Assembly (NCBI RefSeq): GCF_003675875.1
Contig: NZ_RCDI01000001.1
Location: 558,001-622,000, forward strand
Direction of reading: 5' to 3'
Source: Halostella limicola
GTDB lineage: Archaea; Halobacteriota; Halobacteria; Halobacteriales; Natronoarchaeaceae
DNA: 64,000 bases
This document shows positions 16,638-25,070 of the stretch, one piece after another. A model generated the notes under the pieces. It was not told the origin of the DNA, did not search any database, and saw only the letters and a list, made by a program, of their open reading frames with translations. The position numbers were made by a program, and so were the translations under genes. How positions within the stretch are numbered: position 1 is the stretch's first letter; the number at the start of each line of letters is the position of its first letter.

Positions 16638-16788
16638 ACACCAACATCGAGACCTTCCGAAACTGCAGGACACCGCTCTCGTGGAGTACGACCGACGGAC
16701 CAATACCGTGCGCTATCGATTCCCTTCCGGTCTCCTCAACGAGTTACTTCGTCTCGCTGCGAGAATTGAACAGCCGCAGTCCGAGTAA
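16636..16788 (+). pseudogene. C-terminal fragment of a DUF7344-like winged-helix gene
   Basis: The frame reads KHQHRDLPKLQDTALVEYD, then NTVRYRF, then a Leu-rich end helix and a TAA at 16786-16788. This matches the second half of the haloarchaeal HTH family (the H..H.PKL.D..LVEYD wing and C-terminal helix). The N-terminal half is missing: the fragment abuts the stop of the membrane-protein gene. It looks like a rearrangement breakpoint. The broken gene at 179-498 belongs to the same kind of family. Confidence 0.6.
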
Positions 16789-17063
16789 GTCCTACTACGG
16801 CCCCGAAAAGCGCCGATCTCTCCTCGCTCAGTTTGTTTTCGTTGTTAGGCCAGCAATTTTTCATCCTCAGCAGGTGATTCGGCAGAGAGAGTAATGGATT
16901 TCTATTCCCTACTGTGCTCGAACGGTGGCGACAGCGACCAGGGGGCGATGGGCTTGGTTTATTGACCTCCTCCTCTCCCTTGACCTGCCAAAAGCGCCTT
17001 GGAATGGAGATCGTGGCGCAGTAGGCAATCGTAGCGTCGCGAGGCGAGATAGCGGGCAAATCT

Positions 17064-18350
17064 TCACAGAATACCGTCGTAGAGCTCGAAGTAGTCGACG
17101 AGATGCCGTGTCAGGAGAAACCGTTCGCGAACGGTTTCCCGCCCGCGCTGGCCCAGTCGGTTGCGATGCTCCTCGTCGGCAAGTAACCGTTCGAGGCGAT
17201 CGCTCACCGCCGACGTATCGTCTGGGTCGACGAGATAGCCGTTCGCGCCGTCGTCGATCTGTACGGGGATACCGCCGACGTTCGACCCAATGACCGGCGT
17301 CTGCTTCCAGAGTGCTTCGGCGACGACGAGACCGAACCCTTCACGGAGCGACTTCTGCACGACGACGTCTGATTCCCGCTGGAGGAAGTTGATGGTCGTG
17401 TCCGGTTCGTTCGTCAGCAGATGGATCCGGGGATCGTCCGCTGTCGCGTCCGCAACGCGGTCGTACACCTCGGGGCCTTCCGGGTCATCGTCGGCCATGC
17501 CGCCTGCGAGTACTAAGTGTGCGTCTGGAACCATCGCTTGCGCTTCCTGAAACGCCTGGACGACACCGAGTGGGTCTTTCCACGGATCGAACCGCGACAC
17601 CTGCGTCACTACCGGTGCGCCGGTATCGAACGGTATCGAGTCCAATCGGTTGCGTGTTGCCGCTCGTTCCGCTTGGTCCTGGGGTCGGTTCTTCTCGGAG
17701 AGGGGATCGATCGACGGATAGATGATCGTCGACGGGACGTCGATACCCGGCCTGTAATTAGAGTGACTGAACACTGTTTGATCGACCTCGCGCGCGTAGT
17801 CGACGATAAACGAGAGCGGCGACTGGGATGCCGCCGTGAGATCGATGTGACACCGCCAGATGAATCGTGTGTTCGGGAAGCGATCCGTGAGCCGAGGTAT
17901 CATCCCGAGAGTCTGCGGGTCGTGGAGGACGACGATATCGTACTCGCCTGTGACCATCCCCGCGTTTCGGTCGGTTACCGCCCGATATGTCGCCCGCATC
18001 TCATCGGTGAGCGTGACCTCTTGGCCCTGCAGACCATTGTGGAGCGCTTTCGTCACCTCGAAAAACCTGTCGTCGGCGTCCATGACGACCCAGTCCGTGT
18101 CGACATCGAGGCTGTTCGACAGTGGGACCAGCGAATGGAGCATCTCTGCGACGCCGCCGCCGGACGCCGTCGAGTTGACGTGGAGAACGCGCAATTCTCC
18201 GAGTTCGGTGGCGAGCGTCTGAAGTTGTTCCCATTGCTCGCGTTCGACGAGTTTTGCGTACTCCGCACGTGGCTGTTCGGTGGTTCCTGTCGTAACCGGT
18301 TGGTGCAATGATCGGCCACTCCCTGAGACGGGACTTTGTTCCTCTGCCAT
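17064..18350 (-). CDS. treT: trehalose glycosyltransferring synthase (TreT-like, GT4)
   Basis: A 428-aa cytoplasmic GT4 glycosyltransferase, close in length to characterised TreT. TreT joins glucose from ADP- or UDP-glucose to glucose to form trehalose. Visible features are the N-terminal nucleotide-sugar loop STASGGGVAEML (60-71), WRCHIDLT, VTQVSRFDPWKDP (the start of the second Rossmann domain), and the EX7E motif REGFGLVVAEAL (Glu337 and Glu345). The ASGGGVAEML and FIWRCHID blocks are characteristic of TreT rather than other GT4 enzymes. Trehalose would act as an osmolyte or reserve. The gene is transcribed alone, away from the HTH pair on its right. The symbol is by family resemblance, not by test. 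Confidence 0.8.
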   Translation of the reverse strand: MAEEQSPVSGSGRSLHQPVTTGTTEQPRAEYAKLVEREQWEQLQTLATELGELRVLHVNSTASGGGVAEMLHSLVPLSNSLDVDTDWVVMDADDRFFEVTKALHNGLQGQEVTLTDEMRATYRAVTDRNAGMVTGEYDIVVLHDPQTLGMIPRLTDRFPNTRFIWRCHIDLTAASQSPLSFIVDYAREVDQTVFSHSNYRPGIDVPSTIIYPSIDPLSEKNRPQDQAERAATRNRLDSIPFDTGAPVVTQVSRFDPWKDPLGVVQAFQEAQAMVPDAHLVLAGGMADDDPEGPEVYDRVADATADDPRIHLLTNEPDTTINFLQRESDVVVQKSLREGFGLVVAEALWKQTPVIGSNVGGIPVQIDDGANGYLVDPDDTSAVSDRLERLLADEEHRNRLGQRGRETVRERFLLTRHLVDYFELYDGIL

Positions 18351-18760
18351 TGGCAGTCTCCGTCGGCGGTCCGGGGTCGTTCACGGACGCTCGATCTCTG
18401 GCCTGGTCGGACGTGCCGACAGCCCAGCCGTCTCCGTCGCTCACCTTTGTTATTTCTTCACACACCAATTTGCAGTAGCGTTTCCTTGCGACGTGGCCAG
18501 CGCGATCGCTGTCGGTTATTACTCTGTGAGGTGGTATAATTGGAAACCTATTTATGGCGGCATAGCGGCCGCTACGGAGGTATCCGCGTTCAGCTCCCTC
18601 GTTCTGGCGGACTATCGAAAAGCGAGAAGCCGTGGTGTCGACGATAGCCTCGACCTCCAGTTTCAGGTCCGCGCCGAGCGCTTGATCACAGTTGAGCTGC
18701 CCAGCATTGAGTCCGGCGTCGTTCGCGCCGGTGGCTAGTCGGCACTTACGTGTTTCGCGT
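18351..18760. other. divergent intergenic region
   Basis: This region separates treT (minus) from the plus-strand gene pair starting at 18761. It contains AT-rich words suitable for promoters (for example near 18530-18556). A minus-strand frame extends through here into treT, but it continues antisense to no recognised protein and I reject it as a gene. Confidence 0.45.
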
Positions 18761-19060
18761 ATGACGATCCAGACCGAGAATACGAATAGTGGATCAAGCA
18801 TGACGAGAGCGTCCCATGGGAGCATCTATCCGTGGGACATCCCACGGGGTCGCGCCGATACTGAGCAGGACGTTGCGCGCTGTTACTGTGGGGATTGTGG
18901 ACCGGACGGCATCGCGGCGCCCACCCTCGGGACGAGCGAGACGCTGGCGGCCGCCGCGCTCGGCACCGTGTCCGAGGTGCGCCGGCAGACCCACCGGTTC
19001 TCCCTGCTCAAGGTTGACCCGGTTGCTACGAGTCCGGTGGCGGAGGGGACGCCACCGTGA
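18761..19060 (+). CDS. 99-aa protein of unknown function coupled to an HTH gene
   Basis: A 99-codon frame from the ATG at 18761. It includes a compact Cys cluster (ARCYCGDCGPDG, near residues 38-49) that might bind a metal, and an Ala/Thr-rich helix after it. The stop TGA overlaps the GTG start of the next gene (GTGA at 19057-19060), which supports translation as a coupled pair. I do not recognise the family. The pairing with a coiled-coil/HTH protein suggests a mobile-element or plasmid-type regulatory module. Confidence 0.55.
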   Translation: MTIQTENTNSGSSMTRASHGSIYPWDIPRGRADTEQDVARCYCGDCGPDGIAAPTLGTSETLAAAALGTVSEVRRQTHRFSLLKVDPVATSPVAEGTPP

Positions 19061-19803
19061 CTGATGACGCAGACCTCGAACGCCGCCTCGACGCCGTCGA
19101 GGCAGCCGTCCACGATCTGGAGGAGCAACTGTCGACGGCGACGAACCGCGACATTCCGCTACTGAAAGGTACGGTTCGTACCCTCGTCGCGACCGAGGTC
19201 GACAGTCTTGACGACTTGTCTGAGGCGGGGCGAACGTTCCGCCGACGCTGTGCCGACCGCGAGAAGTGCTTGCAGGCGGTGGAGACGAAGCTCGAAACAC
19301 TCTGCGAGGCGGGGACCGCCGCGTCGACCAAGGCCGAGAAGTACGGCGCGATTCTGGCGTTCGCGCAGAACAAGCGCAACGGCTCTGCCAAGCTCGTCGT
19401 CTCTCCCTCCGAGATCATGAGGTACACCGGCGTCTCCCGGCGCTACGCTTACGACCTGCTGGCAGAGATTTCGGCCGACGTCGACGGCGTCCGCGTCTGG
19501 GAGGCCACGGAAAACCCGACTGGGTCCAACGTGAAACGGAAGGTACTGCTCGTCGACTGTGAACACGTTCACGCGGCGACGAAGGGTATGAACCAGTTCA
19601 CCACGGGAGGTAGGAGGAACGACGAGGAGAGAGCGTGGGAATCGTCGCTGTCTGATGGAGTGGCGACGTCCAGCGGTCGTCGTTGTCTCTGCTGGTTGCC
19701 ACGTAGTGGGGTCGCGTACTGGTGGGTAGTACATCCACTCGCTCGAACTCACTGTGTGAGCGCGGCCGCTGGCGGGGGTCACCTGCCCATGCACCTTTCG
19801 TGA
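19057..19803 (+). CDS. coiled-coil plus HTH protein, 3' end probably altered
   Basis: The frame is 248 aa. It opens with an acidic coiled coil (DADLERRLDAVEAAVHDLEE) and continues helical to about residue 100. An HTH-like segment follows near 112-140 (SPSEIMRYTGVSRRYAYDLL), then a beta-rich VKRKVLLVDCEHVHA. Such coiled-coil/HTH proteins occur next to transposons and plasmid genes in haloarchaea and usually end shortly after a VNQFTT-like motif. Here GMNQFTTGG is followed by about 65 residues of shadow-like sequence (WLPRSG, CVSAAAGG). A 13-bp direct repeat suggests the original end was displaced to 19801-19841. Start is GTG, coupled to the preceding gene. Confidence 0.7.
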   Translation: MTDDADLERRLDAVEAAVHDLEEQLSTATNRDIPLLKGTVRTLVATEVDSLDDLSEAGRTFRRRCADREKCLQAVETKLETLCEAGTAASTKAEKYGAILAFAQNKRNGSAKLVVSPSEIMRYTGVSRRYAYDLLAEISADVDGVRVWEATENPTGSNVKRKVLLVDCEHVHAATKGMNQFTTGGRRNDEERAWESSLSDGVATSSGRRCLCWLPRSGVAYWWVVHPLARTHCVSAAAGGGHLPMHLS

Positions 19804-19813
19804 ACCAGTTCAC
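19589..19813. repeat. 13-bp direct repeats bounding a 212-bp unit
   Basis: TGAACCAGTTCAC occurs at 19589-19601 and again at 19801-19813. The second copy, with the preceding G, is the palindrome GTGAAC-CA-GTTCAC. Deleting one unit would join the reading frame at NQFTT to a short tail ending at the TGA at 19839-19841. I see no clear terminal inverted repeats inside the unit. Confidence 0.6.
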
Positions 19814-19995
19814 AACATTCCTGATAACGCCTACTCATTGAGACAGGGTTCTCCTGTCACCCAGAGCTGTTCTACATAAAGATATCCGTTCAATCCACTA
19901 CGAGGTTCGTTTGAGACCGCTTTGCCTGGCCGTTCAGAACCACGATTCCATGTGTAGCGGCCAGCGTATTTCACTATTGGCACGGTGGTGGAGAT

Positions 19996-20937
19996 ATGGT
20001 ATCTCCGCCGAATCGTCGACAGTTCCTCACGATCGCTGGCGCAGCAGCGGGGCTCGCCGGGTGTAGTGATGCGAGTGGACGCCAAACGGAGTCCGGCACG
20101 TCAGCGGGATCTCAGGTAACACTCCAAGAGAACAGTGACCCGGTCATACTTGGCGACGGAGCGTCGGGAGTCGATTCGGCAACGGTCGTCGGCCCGAACA
20201 GTACTGGGCCGCCTGACGGCGTCGTCATCGGCGAGGGGATCGACGCGTCCGGGAACGTCGGGTCAACGATCATCGGCCAGGGGAACGAATCAAACGGCAA
20301 CGAGGAAGTCGTCGTCGGGTACGACAACGCTGGAGAGCGCGCAGCCGTGACCGTTGGTTCCGGTGTTTCGAACAAGGAGGAGTCAGTGACGCTCGGCCTC
20401 AATGCAGTCGGAGCGAACCGGAACTCTGTTGCGATCGGCTCCCACGTCAACGAGAATGCTCCCGGGCAAGACGAGAAGTGGCCCGGAATTCGGGTTGCCG
20501 TCGGCTCCCGTGCGGCGGCGAACGTACGTGGCACCGCAGTCGGGCCTGGCGCCGGTGAGTACGGGACGCCAGGAACGAACGTCGTCAACATCGGCAATGA
20601 GGCCTCCGCGTCCGGTGATTACTCGATCGCGATCGGCGACCAGCGGGAGATCGGCACTGAGGGAGACGAAGAAACGATGATCAAACCCGACGCGGATGGG
20701 GCGGTCGCTATTGGCACCGCAGTCGAAGTCGGGACCGCACAGGTGGCGCGTATTGGTACCTCGACCGCGTCGAACCCGGGGCCACGGCAGTTAGTCTGGC
20801 AGGGCGTTGAGCAACTCGCCGACGAGGACTACGTGAACCAGGAGGTGACGCTGCTGATGGACGAGTCAAACGGTCAGTTCGTCATCAAGGGGAAAGATAG
20901 CGACGGCATCATTCAGGAGGCGACAGTCCCATGGTAA
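19996..20937 (+). CDS. Tat lipoprotein with YadA-head-like beta-roll repeats
   Basis: A 313-aa protein with a Tat signal (NRRQFLTIAG) and lipobox LAGC (Cys23), so probably lipid-anchored on the outer face. From about residue 50 to 260 it is made of short repeats with alternating hydrophobics and the pattern (V/A)-x-(I/V)-G-x-x-(A/V), such as SVAIGSHVN, GTAVGPGAG and DYSIAIGDQ. This is the pattern of the left-handed beta-roll of YadA-type trimeric adhesin heads and some viral fibres. A C-terminal part (TLLMDESNGQFVIKGKDSDG) looks like a tip or trimer module. Probably a surface adhesin or fibre. The stop overlaps a 49-aa frame. Confidence 0.75.
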   Translation: MVSPPNRRQFLTIAGAAAGLAGCSDASGRQTESGTSAGSQVTLQENSDPVILGDGASGVDSATVVGPNSTGPPDGVVIGEGIDASGNVGSTIIGQGNESNGNEEVVVGYDNAGERAAVTVGSGVSNKEESVTLGLNAVGANRNSVAIGSHVNENAPGQDEKWPGIRVAVGSRAAANVRGTAVGPGAGEYGTPGTNVVNIGNEASASGDYSIAIGDQREIGTEGDEETMIKPDADGAVAIGTAVEVGTAQVARIGTSTASNPGPRQLVWQGVEQLADEDYVNQEVTLLMDESNGQFVIKGKDSDGIIQEATVPW

Positions 20938-21080
20938 AGGAAGTGACCCTTGAGATCAGTGACGGTCATTACGCATTACTGGAGGTCTTGCACGAGGATC
21001 TTGAGGAGGACGTGGAAGCGGAACTGGCGGCGATCGTCGAATCGTCGATTCATAACACCCACCAGGAGTATTTCCGGTAG
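20931..21080 (+). CDS. 49-aa acidic small protein coupled to the surface lipoprotein
   Basis: The ATG at 20931 overlaps the stop of the lipoprotein gene by 7 nt and the frame ends at the TAG at 21078-21080. The 49-residue product starts VKEVTLEISDGHYALLE and contains a very acidic helix (HEDLEEDVEAELAAIVE). It has no signal or membrane helix, so it should be cytoplasmic. The overlap and good codon use support it. Function is unknown; it may be an accessory to the surface protein or a DNA/RNA-binding small protein. Confidence 0.6.
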   Translation: MVKEVTLEISDGHYALLEVLHEDLEEDVEAELAAIVESSIHNTHQEYFR

Positions 21081-21153
21081 GTGAAAACATCCCTCCAAGA
21101 TAATTCCGGATTGTACTCCGTATGGGAGGCGACTGCTACATAATTTAATAAAC

Positions 21154-21161
21154 TTTATATA
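21154..21161 (+). promoter_or_regulatory. TATA box before the Cys-rich secreted protein gene
   Basis: TTTATATA lies about 55-62 nt before the ATG at 21216. It predicts a start site near 21185 and a leader of about 30 nt. Confidence 0.5.
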
Positions 21162-21215
21162 TTTTCTATTGTTTATTTGGAAACGCTCTTTTGTTGAGTT
21201 CTTAAACTGTAAGGC

Positions 21216-21818
21216 ATGGTAGAAAGTAACAAGAACCAAGAGGGGGAGGGCACGCTATCACGAAGAACAATACTGAGAGCGACAGGTGTGGGGGCAGCGG
21301 GAGCCGTTGGGTTAGCAGCCGGTCCGGGTACCGCAGCTGCCAACTGCCCGTGTGAAGGTGTGACGCTCGGGAAGTTAGATTCGGATGAAATTGAAAGTCT
21401 GGAAGAGGGGGAAACTTCCACGTTTGAGCTGACGTTAGATGGTGATCTTCGCATCGCCGATGACCCCGAGTGTCAGAATGACAAAATTGTAGAGGTATTA
21501 GCTAAGCCAACTGAGTTCAAGGGAAATGAGGTGACGTGTGTCGAGTTGGAAATCATTGATGACAATGGCGCCTGCAAATGTGCCGACGACGGCCTGTATC
21601 TCAACGGTGCCGTCGTTAAGGGAGGACCAGAGTTTGCAGAATTTAACTGCGGAGATGTGGATCAAGTAAATCAGAAATATAGCAAACTAGAGGTATGTGC
21701 GCCAATTAACGACAACAACGGGAAACGATATGGGATAAGCAATATCACCATCGAGGTTTGTGTCTTCCCGAATGATAAACAAACTGGAGGCGACTGCGTG
21801 AACGAGGGTGGAGGTTAA
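21216..21818 (+). CDS. Tat-exported Cys-rich protein, function unknown
   Basis: A 200-aa protein with a Tat signal (TLSRRTILRATG, Arg16-Arg17) and a clear AAA cleavage region before Asn43. The mature part contains ten cysteines, including NCPCEG at its start, GACKCADDG near the middle and single Cys residues in beta-like segments toward the end. In a secreted protein these would form disulfides. The fold looks beta-rich and is not one I recognise. Codon use is more AT-rich than in neighbours. It is flanked by two other predicted surface proteins (the beta-roll lipoprotein and the beta-helix protein), each in its own transcription unit. Confidence 0.75.
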   Translation: MVESNKNQEGEGTLSRRTILRATGVGAAGAVGLAAGPGTAAANCPCEGVTLGKLDSDEIESLEEGETSTFELTLDGDLRIADDPECQNDKIVEVLAKPTEFKGNEVTCVELEIIDDNGACKCADDGLYLNGAVVKGGPEFAEFNCGDVDQVNQKYSKLEVCAPINDNNGKRYGISNITIEVCVFPNDKQTGGDCVNEGGG

Positions 21819-22168
21819 GATCGGCTCAATTCTTACCATAGGCTCACGATCTCAGCCACTTCCATGACCATATTTGGTTACTGAAGGGTTCAGCCAGATG
21901 ACGACGATATTTACTTCCTATATAATTGGGATCCCTTAGCTCAGATGAATAGCCAATAAGCTTTGTAGTATATTCAGTTAGTTATCAGGTATACAAAAGT
22001 ACCTATATAGTATATGTGCATATTATAACATCTTCGAGTATGTAAACCAAAATTGGCTAGATTATATAACACCAGCACAGGGCCTAAAATACGTTTCTAG
22101 GGACTAACAAGACGATTTAGCGCGATACCAGAAAGATTATATGTATGTATCCTATGATAGTCGGATAG
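21819..22168. other. AT-rich spacer of about 350 nt
   Basis: The sequence is very AT-rich with several TATA-like words (TATATAG and similar around 22005-22025). It contains no open frame of interest. It separates two secreted-protein genes on the same strand. Confidence 0.5.
22136..22143 (+). promoter_or_regulatory. TATA-like element before the beta-helix protein gene
   Basis: ATTATATG lies about 26-33 nt before the ATG at 22169. The spacing would give a leaderless or nearly leaderless transcript, common in haloarchaea. Confidence 0.45.
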
Positions 22169-23782
22169 ATGACAAAGAAGCAGAAATCGGAAAAGCCAGA
22201 AACGTTTGAAGATGAGGACCAAGACGGATTCGAAGAACTGGAAGCTGTCGTCGACGACCGGATCCAAACGTGGTTCGAAAAACAAGACATTGATATCGAG
22301 GATCTGGAGAACGATTCTTCGACGTCGATGGCTCGTCGCGGCGTGTTAGGGATGCTCGGTGGAAGCGTTCTCGGTCTGGGGTTACAGAGTGGTTCGGCAG
22401 CAGCTCAAGGAGAGGTCCGCGAATCCATGTCGGTTGAGGCGACGACCCAAAGCCTACAGGCAGATCAGATCACCACCTCCGACGTCGACGGTATTCGATA
22501 CGCGGAGACGGCAGACGAGATCCAACCGGCTATCGACGAGCTCGCTGAGCCAAACGGTGACGGATCTCGCGGCGGTATCGTCAAACTGGGTGCAAAAGTG
22601 TATAAGCCGGAGACGACGATCTGGCTGAAAGCCGGTGTGACGCTGGAAGGCGTTGAGACAAACCGCCATTTCAATCACCGGAATCATCCTGAGGCCCAAG
22701 CCACTGTCCTGTCGACCGAGAATCTCGGGAGCGAGGCGACGTTCCGACACAACGGCGATCATCCCCACGATCACTATCCCGTCGTTGCGAACTATCGGAC
22801 GCCGCCGATGGAACTCGCGAACCGTGACCCGACCGACGAGGAACTAACGTACTGGGGCCACAATGTCGGGCTGCGGAACATCATCATCGACGCATCGGAA
22901 AAGAAGTATTACAAGTCAGGCTACTTCGGCGCATACGACGCGACGCTCTTCTCGCGGTCGGACAACCTCCGGCTCGAAAACGTCGAAACAAGAAACTTCG
23001 ACGGATACGGCCTCTTCCTCAACGGGTGCCGTGGCGTTCGCGACCTCGGTGGACGGTATGAAGGAGGTGCAACGGACTTCCACTGCAACGCCGTTACACT
23101 GCACACGGCCTACCCCCCGGACCCGACCGTTTACACCACCGGGATCTTTGACCTCGAAGCTGTCGGCCCGGCCCCGACTATGGAAACGTTCACGCATGGG
23201 GTCAAGTTCGTCTCGGGCGGCTGGTCACAAGCGAGGATCGAGGAAACGGAGCCCCGTTTCATCGGGAGCGAAAGTGACTACTACGCGGGGAATGCTCCAC
23301 TCACCAATACGGAAGATTCCACAGCTATCTGGAAGCACGAACACGGCCACGCGGACATGGACGGATACACTATCGAGGGGAAAAATGGGAATGCAGATGG
23401 TGTCTGGTGTCAGTACAACCATGCTAACATCTCTAATACCTCTATCTCGAACGTTCGGTACGGGTATCGGCTCAACGGGATGGTTCCAGCTCGGATTAGT
23501 AACTGCCATTTCTCCAACACTGAGGCCGGTATCTCTTGTGAGACCCACATTCCGAATGTAAATGGACTCACGATCTCAAATTCGGACGCAGGAGTTCTAT
23601 TCAACTCTGGGCGCGCCAATCAGTACGGGACACTTTCAGAGATAATCTTCTCGGACGTCGATTACGGTCTCAAGGGATTCAATTCGAAGCAGGTTGTCGT
23701 TAACAACCCCGACTTCCGTGGCTGTGGGACGGCCGTGGATGTAGAATTCGACGAACTCGAACTCAATAATCCCGTCTACTGA
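22169..23782 (+). CDS. Tat-exported right-handed beta-helix (pectate-lyase-like) protein
   Basis: A 537-aa protein. An unusually long charged N-terminus (about 50 residues, with FEELEAVVDDRIQTW) precedes the Tat signal SMARRGVLGMLGG (Arg56-Arg57). The mature part starts with a segment typical of pectate-lyase superfamily enzymes (DEIQPAIDELA, then GGIVKLGAKVYKPETTI). A series of coils follows with N-x-x-I and turn motifs such as GLRNIIIDAS, LRLENVETRNFDGYGLFL, ISNTSISNVRYGYRL and ISNCHFSNTEAGI. This is a right-handed parallel beta-helix, as in polysaccharide lyases, epimerases and tail spikes. Catalytic residues cannot be assigned. Likely acts on or displays a surface polysaccharide. Confidence 0.78.
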   Translation: MTKKQKSEKPETFEDEDQDGFEELEAVVDDRIQTWFEKQDIDIEDLENDSSTSMARRGVLGMLGGSVLGLGLQSGSAAAQGEVRESMSVEATTQSLQADQITTSDVDGIRYAETADEIQPAIDELAEPNGDGSRGGIVKLGAKVYKPETTIWLKAGVTLEGVETNRHFNHRNHPEAQATVLSTENLGSEATFRHNGDHPHDHYPVVANYRTPPMELANRDPTDEELTYWGHNVGLRNIIIDASEKKYYKSGYFGAYDATLFSRSDNLRLENVETRNFDGYGLFLNGCRGVRDLGGRYEGGATDFHCNAVTLHTAYPPDPTVYTTGIFDLEAVGPAPTMETFTHGVKFVSGGWSQARIEETEPRFIGSESDYYAGNAPLTNTEDSTAIWKHEHGHADMDGYTIEGKNGNADGVWCQYNHANISNTSISNVRYGYRLNGMVPARISNCHFSNTEAGISCETHIPNVNGLTISNSDAGVLFNSGRANQYGTLSEIIFSDVDYGLKGFNSKQVVVNNPDFRGCGTAVDVEFDELELNNPVY

Positions 23783-23866
23783 CCACGCCGTATCCTATAC
23801 AAGTCTTTATTCTGCTTCAGGGAGACTCTCAGAAATCCCATCTCCAAGTAGCCCAATGGAGTATTT

Positions 23867-24628
23867 TCATCCCTGTTTGATTAGGTAGCCGACATTTGGC
23901 GCAACGTAACCATGAGTGACATTTCGTCCGTTAACAATTCTCTCAAATGTATCGCTTTTGTGAACATCATCAGCTATGACTGTGGCGTTGGGAGCGAGGT
24001 TCGACCACACGATGTTGAGTTCTTCGTCAAATATGCTCGCCATCGTATCGTGGAGAAAGAGATCGACGTCGTCCAAGTCGGAAACAACACTTGGAAGCTT
24101 CTCTTGGGACTTTCCTTTCGTGAGTGACCATCGGTATCGGAGATCGTCAGGAATGATCCAGCCGGGTTCCTCTCCCTCCGGGATACGATCAGGATCCGGA
24201 TAATCGACGGAATAGAGGTTGCCGTGCCCGTTCTCTTCCAGGGCCTGAAGGAGGATGTATGTCGAGACGCCGTTACAGACTCCCGTTTCAACTATCGTAT
24301 TCGGTTTGAATTTTCGGACGAATGCGTACAACCGAGGATGGGTGAACTGGTTGATCGCCGCGAATCGTCCGTGTCCCGTTCGCCGACGGTGTTTAACGCG
24401 AGAGGTCTCGATACGACCCATCACGTTCGATTCTTTGAATTCCTCGACATATGCTTCAAACTCCGTCTCACTATCAAAGAACTTACGGACAAACCCCTGT
24501 CTGTAGTTCGGGGCGATTCCGCTACCCTCCATGTAATCCTCGTACACGGTACGGATCACTCGTTGAAGCGGTTCTGGTAGCTGTCGGAACGTCCGGAACG
24601 CACGACGATGCCAATCCACGGATATCAT
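23867..24628 (-). CDS. class I SAM-dependent methyltransferase (Methyltransf_24-like)
   Basis: A 253-aa protein from the ATG at 24628 (MISVDWHRRAF); the longer upstream frame has non-coding character. After an alpha-helical N-terminal part of about 105 residues, the SAM-binding motif I is TIVETGVCNGVSTYILLQAL (about 111-130). Motif II is NLYSVDYPDP, with an acidic residue at the ribose-binding position. VDLFLHDT follows near 187-194 with the acidic triplet typical of the caffeoyl-CoA/cephalosporin-hydroxylase-like group. Such enzymes in polysaccharide loci methylate sugars. It is the first gene, going right, that fits the glycan theme. It is convergent with the beta-helix gene, 84 nt away. 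Confidence 0.75.
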   Translation of the reverse strand: MISVDWHRRAFRTFRQLPEPLQRVIRTVYEDYMEGSGIAPNYRQGFVRKFFDSETEFEAYVEEFKESNVMGRIETSRVKHRRRTGHGRFAAINQFTHPRLYAFVRKFKPNTIVETGVCNGVSTYILLQALEENGHGNLYSVDYPDPDRIPEGEEPGWIIPDDLRYRWSLTKGKSQEKLPSVVSDLDDVDLFLHDTMASIFDEELNIVWSNLAPNATVIADDVHKSDTFERIVNGRNVTHGYVAPNVGYLIKQG

Positions 24629-24857
24629 TATCTTCCAATATCTGTGTGAAGCATTATCAATGCATGTTTTGTTGTGGTTCGACGATCGCCTATCATGGTA
24701 TTTTGAGATTGGGAAGAGAATAAGTCCAGACAGGACAAGGTTCTCACACGCCTGTTTCATTTAACGGCATCTGAATTTTTTCGCTGTCTATTGGTGGAAT
24801 GAATAGGGGTTAGACTATTATACAATGGTATCGTATTAATTCCGAGGGCCATCAACA

Positions 24858-25070
24858 ATGGTATTAAATAGGGTGTGGAAGGGATTCGCTACTTCTGTCA
24901 CTACCGGTCTTTGGGTCGCCACTATCGTCATGGTGCTGGTGTTACTACCCCCACTCATAACCACACCGATGCCCTTCGGCATGTCCTGGCAGACGGGAAC
25001 CGATATTCTCAAGTTGTGTTCTGTCTTCGTTGCCGTGGCCGCTCTCTTGGAGTTTATTACGCGGTTTTAG
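24858..25070 (+). CDS. small two-helix membrane protein
   Basis: A 70-aa frame from the ATG at 24858. Two strongly hydrophobic segments (about residues 15-36 and 52-68) flank a short polar loop (PMPFGMSWQTGTD). A charged N-terminus (VLNRVWKGF) suggests an inside start. It ends by overlapping the stop of the convergent membrane-protein gene by 4 nt. Function is unknown. The clean hydrophobic pattern supports it as a real small membrane protein. Confidence 0.6.
   Translation: MVLNRVWKGFATSVTTGLWVATIVMVLVLLPPLITTPMPFGMSWQTGTDILKLCSVFVAVAALLEFITRF

Noticed and set aside
18001-18825. A 274-codon minus-strand frame upstream of and overlapping treT
   Set aside because: Part of it reads like protein, but it runs out of frame through treT with no recognised domain or good start. 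I treated the upstream part as non-coding.
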